The notes under the pieces: generated by a model
Told to the model about the DNA's origin: nothing
Database searches by the model: none
The model's input: the letters and a program-made list of their open reading frames with translations, nothing else
DNA from: Calendula officinalis
Taxonomy: Eukaryota; Streptophyta; Magnoliopsida; Asterales; Asteraceae
Length of the DNA: 64,000 bases
Direction: 5' to 3'
Assembly (NCBI GenBank): GCA_963853835.1
Contig: OY970835.1
Span: 33,492,047-33,556,046 of the forward strand
Shown here: positions 56,901 to 64,000 of the stretch, piece after piece
How positions within the stretch are numbered: position 1 is the first letter of the stretch
Layout: each line of letters opens with the position of its first letter
Program-made: the position numbers and the translations under genes

Positions 56901-57410
56901 AGCAGAGGCTATTGCCTTATTAAACTCATTCCAAGTACTTCTTTTTGGAGAAATACAGTGCTGAAGAGTATGTACTAAAAATTTCCATTGTGGTGAGAGA
57001 AGACCCTTTTGAAAAGTTACTATGTTCAGTCTTCCCTCATATCCCATTTTATTTAAAATTTCAGCAATGAATTCCTTGGGAAGAGTATACATACCTGAAT
57101 CATCATGGAGTTGTAGATGGTGTCTGATTGATTGTTCAGTTATTGTTATATGCTTTCCATCTACTTTTGATTTGATCATCGATGTGGTTGTTCCTTCTGT
57201 TCTTTCAGCATTGGTCCAGAAATCAACCAAGTGCTGTTGATATGATTTTGGTTTTACAGTTAAAGCAAACTGTATATACGAATTTCTCAAAAATTTGACG
57301 ATTGGACGAAAATCTTTTGTTCCGTCGGGATTCTTTAGGAAGGCACACATATTGTGAAATTCGGAATATTTGAGATCGGTTTGCACATCCAGAGATTGAA
57401 GAGTTGCCAT
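53922..57410 (-). CDS. Copia accessory protein of unknown function (1,162 aa)
   Basis: Open from MATLQSLDVQ to the stop near the polypurine tract. Residues 1 to about 560 are almost the same as in the element 1 protein, including FQKGLLSPQWKFLVHTLQHC and SRKKRMSKRPNESPRSDEGR. Around residues 590-650 there is a Val/Thr-rich stretch (VVTPTTDII, PVVTTLVTT) encoded by TACTACTG-type motifs. After it, similarity to element 1 drops sharply, though short blocks persist (NNPIINWR, LLIIGKPRM/MLIIGKPRM, LYEKEYPHSEKT, SKYIIAQR). The later part is highly charged and likely coiled coil (about 770-930). No membrane span, signal peptide or known enzyme motif is seen. It is placed like the extra gene of Sireviruses, but function and origin are unknown. 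Confidence 0.87.
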   Translation of the reverse strand: MATLQSLDVQTDLKYSEFHNMCAFLKNPDGTKDFRPIVKFLRNSYIQFALTVKPKSYQQHLVDFWTNAERTEGTTTSMIKSKVDGKHITITEQSIRHHLQLHDDSGMYTLPKEFIAEILNKMGYEGRLNIVTFQKGLLSPQWKFLVHTLQHCISPKRSTWNEFNKAIASAVVCLCTDQVFNFSYMIFEGMLGNLSSSKFLMYPRFLQHIINCELQNLSTPKNIFIIPELNKKVFSNMRKQFKFSGKETPLFPTMIKDQTHTGEGSIIDTTQIEPQPTPSPPNTAQTPPQIATQSPTNIEVLNVSQELEINLQSATLHSVEDLPDKTQNISTIYKRKKHSLKDTRGPIESNPRLKELSSKEERGHEARALTTDAPKVGAQDSENITKTQTSATLSDDSFEELLKGPRCQETTRGGISASSRKKRMSKRPNESPRSDEGRSIDLTDRMENLQTNVPVSEPDDLARWSEGSIKIQQLTEKVDSLESIVQNCLTYLTNQGKTMAAMKKHVNTINKRMRLYEHRLHQQTKIIRKLKKRAGDSEAPPVELTKGEKDNIQTMIDESIAAATSSLLNLKETTVDEGPEMMVTEDEPITTAHMEGQAEQEVSVVTPTTDIIAVVNEEKAANTTDALSVVISEDIPVVTTLVTTDDIIELPPLLEPTVILPPSPKRKTTTTQMVVKDIDDDINWLEVDECSLPPHPKILPMSQIQYYGPKFVIESEPDIKKDNYIGKGKEVADEDQPNRAQGHEMVNKINYAKSAKQDRWKVKRAKYLKKVEVSLANENKRLEERARILRQPFTEIKLADIADISKLPQFQQKVKTKQVAETRKELQRRELEKIRQLEYETLELLEAQVQECKEQKADMPEQFAEKKKEMITFLKSRGHNTKAFGRMKLINLIEKYCVEKKKDLTEQDINEKYTTKLEQIDSKEMKERKTITGESSGVSSQTSKKRKTVTSVLEKPKKKLQMVQVYDLPIAPLQNNPIINWRYIDDMIEIVREDKVTQRFRAWKPLVMSLTRSDIIKMLIIGKPRMTKKIWKNSAAGYLTEMIDAAFYPENYPEKYTNPENVQAWNVLPTINMYFFEYTSKKCDLFLYEKEYPHSEKTLYQLWCMNFIKPHDAVMLQNKMNEFVKKISKYIIAQRNKQNQQTLEGDKRRTKLLEEKEKEKKK

Positions 57411-57969
57411 TGTTGTTGATTTTGAGAGAAAAGTGTAAGAATTTTGTTACTGATAAAGGGTTTTTGATCGAAAGCTAGGGTTTATCGAGAGGATTTTGCA
57501 AATCGAAGTGAAGATAATGCTAAATTAATCGACTGCCACCTTTTATATCTTTCGATTTAACCTGCAAAACGACTAAAATGTCCTTCGAATCATAACATAA
57601 CGGTTATTTTCATGGGGGTTAGTTTGGTAATTGTGATTCTGAAAGATCAGTAGTAAATGAGATATCAGTAATAAAACATCAGTAGTATTTACTAACATCA
57701 GTAGTGACTAAGGATTTTGACATCAGTAGTAACTCTAGACATCAGTAGTAACCACCAACATACACGATCAGTAGTATATGTGAATACCAGTAGTACTGAC
57801 TTACCAGTAGTATTTATGTAAACCTAATACACACCAGTAGTAATGAACTACCAGTAGTATTTTGTGCACATGCCTACAACCAGTAATATAGTTCTACCAG
57901 TAGTAAAACACTTAAACAAATAAATAACTTTTTACAACAAAAACTTTACACATGACTTTAAGTGAGATT
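57411..57969 (-). repeat. Motif-rich spacer between pol and accessory gene, element 3
   Basis: About 13 CAGTAGTA-type motifs in 57640-57905, matching the spacer of element 1 in position and order. 57411-57620 is motif-free and may be the leader of the accessory gene. Confidence 0.8.
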
Positions 57970-60900
57970 TTAATTTATCAAGATCATTCCAATACTGCTA
58001 ACCAAGAAGTTGAATCTTCCTACATCAAATGCCTTTGTAAAAAGATCTAGTAATTGTTCATCAGTATGGATTTTAACTACTTTGATTAATTTCTTTTCAT
58101 TGCAATCTCTTATAAAATGAAATCTTATTTCAATGTGTTTAGTTTTAGAGTGTTTTACCGGATTGTTCACAATACTAATAGCACTTTGATTATCAATAAA
58201 AATAGGAGTTTTAAGGATAGAGATACCAAAGTCTAGGAGCTGGTTTTGAATCCAGAGTACTTGAGCACAACAAGAAGATGCAGCTACATATTCTGCTTCA
58301 GCAGTTGATGTTGATACATTTGTTTGCTTCTTACATTGCCATGACACCAGTCTTGATCCAAAGAATTGACATCCACCAGTAGTGGACTTTCTGTCTTGAC
58401 ATTCACCTCCATAGTCACTATCTGTGTAGGCTATGAGTTCAAAGGGTGAATCATGTGGATACCATAGACCTAGTGATGGTTTGCCTTTCAAGTATCTGAA
58501 TATTCTTTTGACAGCTTGCAAGTGTAGTTCTTTAGGTCTTGCTTGATATCTTGCACACACACAAACACTATACATAATGTCAGGTCTTGATGCAGTTAAG
58601 TACATCAAAGAGCCTATCATTGATCTATATAAGTGTTCATCTACATCCTCCCCCTCAACATCAGGATGTAGGTGTTTGTGTGTTTCCATTGGTGTACTTG
58701 CACTCTTACTGTCTTTCAAATCAAATTTCTCCAAGATGTCTTTGACATATTTTGATTGATTTATCAAAATACCATCTGTTCTTTGACTGACTTGGAGTCC
58801 AAGGAAGAAGTTCATTGGACCCATAGAGCTCATCTTGAATTTAATCTGCATCATTTCTTCAAATTCTTTGCATAAACAGTCATTGGTTGAACCAAAGATG
58901 ATATCATCTACATAGATTTGTACCAGTAGTATATCATTTTTGACTTTCTTTGTAAACAAAGTTTTGTCAATGGCTCCTCTTTTAAAGTTGTTCTTCAATA
59001 GGTATGATGATAATGTGTCATACCATGCTCTTGGTGCCTGATGTAGGCCATACAGAGCTTTATCTAGTTTGAACACATAATCACCATGTTTTGGATCTTC
59101 AAAACCCGGAGGTTGGCATACATAGACCTCTTCTTCAATCTTCCCATATAGGAATGCACTCTTCACATCCATTTGATAGACTTTGAACTTTTTGAATGAA
59201 GCATATGCTAGAAATATTCTTATAGCTTCAATTCTAGCAACAGGAGCATATACTTCATCATAGTCTATTCCTTCTTCTTGAGTGTATCCTTGGGCTACAA
59301 GTCTGGCTTTGTTCTTGATCACTATACCTCTTTCATCTTTCTTGTTTCTGAAGATCCATCTTGTTCCAATGGCTCTTTTTCCTTTGGGTAGAGGTACAGG
59401 TGTCCAAACAGCTTGTAACTTGAATTGAAGGAGTTCTTCTTGCATTGCCTCAATCCAGTTTGAGTCCTTCATTGCTTGTTGGATCTTCTTTGGTTCATCC
59501 TGAGACAAAAAGCATTCAAACATACACTCATTAGCAATTAGACTTATGTTACACATGTTTGCAGTTAAGCTTTTATTTAATTTGCTTCTTGTTTGTAGTG
59601 GTGAGTTAACATCACTTAGAACAAGGTCTAATGGATGGTTCTTCTGAGTCCTTGTGGTTGTAGTTTTATCAACTACTAGTTGATTTTCAAGATTGGACTC
59701 ATTTGTCTCAGGCAGTTGTTCTTCTAGTGATCCTTCATTGTCATTGAAGTTTGGTTCATCATCATCTTGGTCAGAGTTACTACTGCTATTATCTTCATTG
59801 AGATCAGTAGTATTGTCGTTGTTACTGGTATCAGTAGTATCTTGAGAATCGAGGTTATTGTTGGGACCAGTAGTGTTTTGAGTACTATTACTGGTATCAG
59901 TAGTATTTGAATTACTACTGTCCTCATTCTCAGAGTTACTACTGGTTCCAGAAATTGAGTTATTACTGTCCTCAGTATTGACTATGGGAGCAGTATTAAC
60001 TACTATGTATTTCATCTTTTCCTGACCAGTATTAATCGATGATGTTCCTTCCTTTTGAGTATGGCAATTTGAATTACCTGCATTGAAATTCATGTTAGAA
60101 TTAAAGGATTTGGTTAGATTGACTATGTCAAATAGCCAATCTGGACCATTTCCTTGTTCATTAGGTACATTTTCATTAAAGGATACATTGATGCTTTCTT
60201 CAATTATCATTAGTCTTTTGTTGAATACTCTGTATGATTTGCTTTGAGTAGAGTATCCCACAAAGATTCCATCATCAGCTTTGCAGTCAAACTTACCAAT
60301 TTGTTCTCTTGTAATCAGAATAGTACAAGGACAACCAAATGATTTTAAGAAACTTATAGAGGGTTTTCTTTTATTGAAAAGTTCATATGGTGTTTTAAAA
60401 TGTGGCTTCACTATTAATACTCTGTTTTGAACATAACAAGCAGTATTAACAGCTTCTGCCCAAAAAGTAATTGGTAATTTTGAGTCTGCTAGCATTGATC
60501 TTGCTGCTTCAATGATGGTTCTATTTCTTCTTTCAGCTACACCATTTTGTTGTGGAGTTCTAGGTGAGCTGTATTGCCTGTCAATTCCTTTAAGATCACA
60601 AAAGTTAATTAAGTTAGCATTTTTAAATTCTGTGCCATTATCACATCTTATGGCTTTCACTTTTTGATCAGATGAGTTTTCAAGTTTGATAATTAAGTTC
60701 TTTATGAGTTCACTTGTTTCATCCTTTGTCCTGAGAAAGAAAACCCATGTATATCTGGAAAAGTCATCAGTAATAACAAGACAATATTGTTTCTTTCCAA
60801 TACTCATTACATTTGTAGGTCCAAATAGGTCCATATGTAAGAGCTGTAAAGGAACAGAAATAGAGTTCATAGATTTGGACTTATGGGACGTTTTGTGTTG

Positions 60901-61476
60901 TTTACCTTTTAGGCATGCAACACAATGATGATCACACATGAATTGTTTTTGAGGTAGTCCAATGACTAAATTTCTTTTTACTAAATTGTTCATGTTTTTG
61001 AAATTAGTGTGACACATCCTTCTATGCCATAATTCTGATTCAGTGGTGTTTGCCTTAGATATAAAACAGTTGACCTCATTTGAGGAAATGAGTTCTCCCC
61101 CTATATCTAGGCAATACACATTGTTTCTCCTTGGAGTTCTTAAAACAACATATTTTTCATCTAAAATAAAGTCAGGAGAAAGAATGATGCACTCAATGTC
61201 TGTGAAAAGAATTTTATTCTTTTTATCACACACTTGAGACACACTGACAAGATTGTATTTTAGTTCAGCTACATAAAATACATCATCAAAGGTAATTTTG
61301 CCATTAGTAACAGTACCTTTACCTGTAATCTTACCTCCTTGTGGGTTTTCACCAAATGCCACATATCCTCCATCAAATAACTTGCAATCTTTAAGAATTT
61401 GTAGATTTCCAGTCATGTGCCTTGAGCATCCACTATCAATATGCCATGTTCTTCCTTCTTCTGGGATCTGAATGCT
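57970..61476 (-). CDS. pol: Copia pol polyprotein (PR-IN-RT-RNase H), intact
   Basis: Uninterrupted frame of about 1,168 codons. Counting from the Val/Gln codons just before the acceptor: protease Asp16-Ser-Gly; integrase zinc His153, His158, Cys187, Cys190; integrase catalytic Asp218, Asp281, Glu317 (DD35E spacing); an Asn/Ser/Thr/Asp-rich linker around 480-620 carrying NTTG-like words; RT with Asp772 and YVDD at 857-860; RNase H with Asp1021, Glu1062, Asp1097. All key residues are present. The frame has no ATG start and lies in a different frame from gag, so it needs splicing, frameshifting or another bypass to be made. It would be cleaved by its own protease into the replication enzymes and could support elements 1 and 2 in trans. 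Confidence 0.95.
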   Translation of the reverse strand, partial: SIQIPEEGRTWHIDSGCSRHMTGNLQILKDCKLFDGGYVAFGENPQGGKITGKGTVTNGKITFDDVFYVAELKYNLVSVSQVCDKKNKILFTDIECIILSPDFILDEKYVVLRTPRRNNVYCLDIGGELISSNEVNCFISKANTTESELWHRRMCHTNFKNMNNLVKRNLVIGLPQKQFMCDHHCVACLKGKQHKTSHKSKSMNSISVPLQLLHMDLFGPTNVMSIGKKQYCLVITDDFSRYTWVFFLRTKDETSELIKNLIIKLENSSDQKVKAIRCDNGTEFKNANLINFCDLKGIDRQYSSPRTPQQNGVAERRNRTIIEAARSMLADSKLPITFWAEAVNTACYVQNRVLIVKPHFKTPYELFNKRKPSISFLKSFGCPCTILITREQIGKFDCKADDGIFVGYSTQSKSYRVFNKRLMIIEESINVSFNENVPNEQGNGPDWLFDIVNLTKSFNSNMNFNAGNSNCHTQKEGTSSINTGQEKMKYIVVNTAPIVNTEDSNNSISGTSSNSENEDSSNSNTTDTSNSTQNTTGPNNNLDSQDTTDTSNNDNTTDLNEDNSSSNSDQDDDEPNFNDNEGSLEEQLPETNESNLENQLVVDKTTTTRTQKNHPLDLVLSDVNSPLQTRSKLNKSLTANMCNISLIANECMFECFLSQDEPKKIQQAMKDSNWIEAMQEELLQFKLQAVWTPVPLPKGKRAIGTRWIFRNKKDERGIVIKNKARLVAQGYTQEEGIDYDEVYAPVARIEAIRIFLAYASFKKFKVYQMDVKSAFLYGKIEEEVYVCQPPGFEDPKHGDYVFKLDKALYGLHQAPRAWYDTLSSYLLKNNFKRGAIDKTLFTKKVKNDILLVQIYVDDIIFGSTNDCLCKEFEEMMQIKFKMSSMGPMNFFLGLQVSQRTDGILINQSKYVKDILEKFDLKDSKSASTPMETHKHLHPDVEGEDVDEHLYRSMIGSLMYLTASRPDIMYSVCVCARYQARPKELHLQAVKRIFRYLKGKPSLGLWYPHDSPFELIAYTDSDYGGECQDRKSTTGGCQFFGSRLVSWQCKKQTNVSTSTAEAEYVAASSCCAQVLWIQNQLLDFGISILKTPIFIDNQSAISIVNNPVKHSKTKHIEIRFHFIRDCNEKKLIKVVKIHTDEQLLDLFTKAFDVGRFNFLVSSIGMILIN

Positions 61477-61595
61477 CTGCACAAGTGAGTAAAGGATTAG
61501 TTAAGTTTGGGAACCCAAGCTTTGTATGTCTTGGGTTCATCCTTTGAGAAATAAGCCTTTGGGGATTTAACTTTAAACATTTTTGGTGCCCATAC
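61477..61595 (-). other. Intron-like 119-nt gag-pol junction, element 3
   Basis: Same length and position as in elements 1 and 2. The donor here reads AAACTA then GTATGG (the G before GT is lost, so it is weaker). The acceptor TTGTGCAG and the branch-like CTTAACTAAT are kept. The gag stop (61497-61499) is inside. Confidence 0.55.
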
Positions 61596-63913
61596 TAGTT
61601 TATTACTGGTTTTTAATTTTACTACTGCCCTTTTAAAAGTGTTACTGGTGTTTGAATTTTCTACTGATCTTGGTGTATACCCATGATGTTTAGCTTTTGT
61701 ATACTTTACTACTGATGGACCAGTAGTATTTGGGTACTTACCATGTTTATAATGACCAGTAGTGTTTTTAGGGTTGACACCAGTAGTATTTTGAAAAGTT
61801 GGTTTAGGAGCAGTAGTATTCTTGTAATTAGGGTTTTTACCAGTAGTGTTTTTATACTGGTACCATACAGCATTATAATTAGGGTTAACACCAGTAGTAA
61901 AATTGTTACAGTTTTTTCTGGTGTTGGAAAATTTAAAGTATTGTTTATTTTGATTTGATTTTCCATTGTTCTTGAAGTAATTGCTGTTCTTTGGGCTTCC
62001 AACTCTTCTGTTTTGCACAAATCTTGGTGCACTTCTTCCAAATCTTGGTGTTTCAGCAATTGGAGTTTTTGTTTTATTTACTACTGAAGGGCCAGTAGTA
62101 TCTTTTAACTTCTGTGTCTTTGCTTTTTCTTTAAAGATTTTAAATTCTCTTAACTCTTTGCAGTTTATTGGATTGAAGCGACAATCCTTTGCTAAATGAT
62201 TTACTTTGTTGCAAATAACACATTTTAATTTATTATCTTGAGCCTTTATGATTTTTCTTTGTTCTAAGAGTTGGTTCCTATTTCTTTGATTTCCCCTTTT
62301 TAGAATTTTGGGTATATTTTCTGCATCATATTTAGGAGATTCATTTGGACTTTGTGCTGTGTGAAAACTTGTATCAATTGATTTTGGTGATTCAGTTTGA
62401 GAGATTGTAAATTCAATTGATTGATCATCATCAGAGGAATCATTTGATTCAGATGTTTCATTATGTGATTCAGTTTGATTTTCAGTTTTTAATTCATTAA
62501 TGATTCTTTCTGAACTGTTTTTAAGTGGAGGAATGATTTTATATGGAGGTGGAACAGCATGATATCCCACCCCATGAACAACTTTTTCTGTAGTTTGATT
62601 ATTAGTTAGTTCATCAAGAATTTTAGTACTTCTTTCAAATTTTTTAATTGTTAATTTATTTTGTTCAATTTCAAGTTGACATTCTTCTAATTTACTTGTT
62701 AATTCTTTATTTTTTAATTCATAAAATTCTTTCTCATCTACAGCTTGAAGTAATTCTTCCTTTATTCGTTGATCTATCATCTGGTACACCTTTATCTGAT
62801 GTTCTTGATCAGTAATCACACCATCAAATTCATGATTTCTTCTCACTGCTTTTGCTAAATCTTCATTTAATTTAGTGTTTTCTTTTTCTAAGTTTTTAAC
62901 AATTTTAGCACATTCAGAAGTACAATGTTTAGGTTTTACCTCAGTTTTGTTGTCAGTAAAGGCCATGAGAGCTTGATTTTGAGCATGCTCTTCTGCTTGG
63001 AAGCTCCAGTCATAGCCTTGTCCTTGTTGTGATACAAGGGCAGTTGATTTTGATCTTTTGTCTGGCTGAGGACATTCTTTTGCAAAGTGACCAAGGTTGT
63101 TACAGTTGTAACATTTGACTTTAGTTTTGTCAAATCCAGCTTTGTCACCTTTGTTGAAGTTGAGGCTTGTCCTACCAGTTCTCTTTAAAAATCTTTTTGT
63201 CCTTAGGCTCAGCATAGCCATCTGCCATTTAAGATCCATCTCCTCAAGATCATCTGGATTCAATTGTTCCAAGTCATCACTAATCAGTGCAGTATGCACA
63301 TGACTAGTGAAGAAGGATTCTCTTGCAGTATCCTCAGAATCTGCAGCCTTTCCTGTGAAGGTTTCCTGACCTTGACCTGTACTAGAGACAAATGCAGCAT
63401 TATTAGAAGAAATAGAAGGGTTCTTTTGGTTTACCTCAGTTTCAAATACTCTGAGATCATTGTAGAGTTCATTTGGTTAAACACTTGAGTGAGTGTTTCA
63501 TTGGGTTTTCCTTTGAAGTTTTCAAAGTCTTATTTAAGAACAGACTTCATGTTCCTCTTGGTGCTCTTGGTCCCAACGAATCTCTTCTCCAGTGCTTCCC
63601 ATAGTACCTTTGCATCATCATACTCAACAAAGAGATGTTGATAATCGTTAGGAATGGCCAGTAGGAGAGTGCTTAGAGCTTTAAGTTCGATTCCCTTGTC
63701 CTTCTTCTCCTTCTCACATTTAAGTTTGTCTGCCTCAGTTGCAGAGCTGCTTGCTTGACCAGGACCAGTTTTGTTTCCTTCAAGGACAACTTCCCACATA
63801 GAATAATCTGTAATAAGCATGTATTGCTTAATACGATTCTTCCACATCCCAAAGTTGTTGGGAGTGAGTATAGGAATTTTGTTGGCCTGAGTGCTTTCAC
63901 TATTATCAGTCAT
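61596..63913 (-). pseudogene. gag: Copia gag of element 3, disrupted
   Basis: The start Met at 63913 (MTDNSESTQANK) is followed by 127 good codons. A TAA at 63530-63532 replaces the CAA of element 2. A deletion of roughly 160 bp near 63470-63480, compared with element 1, removes the end of the capsid region (DRFNKLIGELNQVG onward) and shifts the frame. From about 63299 the frame is again open through the first knuckle (CYNCNNLGHFAKEC), the coiled-coil region, the second knuckle (CVICNKVNHLAKDC) and the NTTG-rich tail, into the junction. No working gag can be made from this copy. Confidence 0.9.
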
Positions 63914-63987
63914 GATTAATAATGTGTGTGTTTTGAAGATTAAAACTTTTTGTTGTTCTTAACAAATAGTAGATCTAGAACCAATAT

Positions 63988-63999
63988 GCTCTGATACCA
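63988..63999 (-). other. Primer-binding site of Copia element 3
   Basis: TGGTATCAGAGC on the minus strand at the very end of the window. By analogy with element 1 the 5' LTR should begin two bases further on. Confidence 0.93.
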
Positions 64000-64000
64000 C

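Larger units (their letters stand above)
53301..64000 (-). mobile_element. Copia element 3 (window ends at its primer-binding site)
   Basis: Sense is the minus strand: PBS at 63999-63988, gag, 119-nt intron-like segment, open pol, motif-rich spacer, open accessory gene, polypurine tract and 3' LTR (53872-53301). The 5' LTR must start just after 64000. The left flanking pentamer is TAAAT. It shares gag and pol closely with element 1. Gag is damaged, but pol and accessory genes are uninterrupted, the best-preserved enzyme set of the family here. Confidence 0.95.

Overview
This window is nuclear DNA of a flowering plant, most likely a eudicot. It shows spliced genes with GT-AG introns, plant-type laccase and inositol phosphorylceramide synthase genes, Stowaway, hAT-like and Harbinger-like MITEs, and nested LTR retrotransposons primed by initiator Met-tRNA. 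From memory, the Copia gag/pol and its extra downstream gene look most like a family common in daisy-family (Asteraceae) genomes. That assignment is inference only.

Three host genes are complete and intact: a six-exon laccase (minus, 8205-10350), a two-exon tail-anchored RINGv E3 ligase (plus, 48031-49237) and an 11-exon inositol phosphorylceramide synthase (minus, 49610-51550). The last two converge with about 370 bp between their stop codons. Exon-like fragments of an unrecognised gene lie around 1711-3361.

The rest is mostly mobile DNA. From left to right: a 5'-truncated LINE with a 15-bp target duplication (4777-6534); a 951-bp element with long inverted repeats (6592-7542); two nested Stowaway-like MITEs (11100-11608); a full 11.5-kb Copia element on the minus strand (12739-24230); a large inverted-repeat-bounded element (about 25381-38360) filled with about 50 copies of a CACATGTG-centred palindrome and split by a very young non-autonomous Gypsy element (26579-34366); a Harbinger-like MITE (39553-39850); an internally deleted Copia on the plus strand (40100-45552); a hAT-like MITE (45620-46128); and a third Copia on the minus strand (53301 to beyond 64000), whose 5' LTR starts just past the window end.

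The three Copia copies are one family. Three things stand out. First, gag and pol lie in different frames, and all three copies keep a 119-nt GT-AG intron-like segment whose removal would join gag to pol in frame. Second, the two long copies carry a 3.4-kb gene of unknown function after RNase H. Its first part is nearly identical between copies while its last part is strongly diverged. Third, a short motif, TACTACTG and its complement CAGTAGTA, is packed into the LTRs, the pol-accessory spacer, the gag C-terminus, the integrase-RT linker and the middle of the accessory gene. The switch in similarity falls at one of these clusters, and the element-2 deletion starts at another. Element 1 keeps an intact accessory gene but a broken gag-pol. 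Element 3 keeps intact pol and accessory genes but a broken gag. Element 2 lacks RT, RNase H and the accessory gene.
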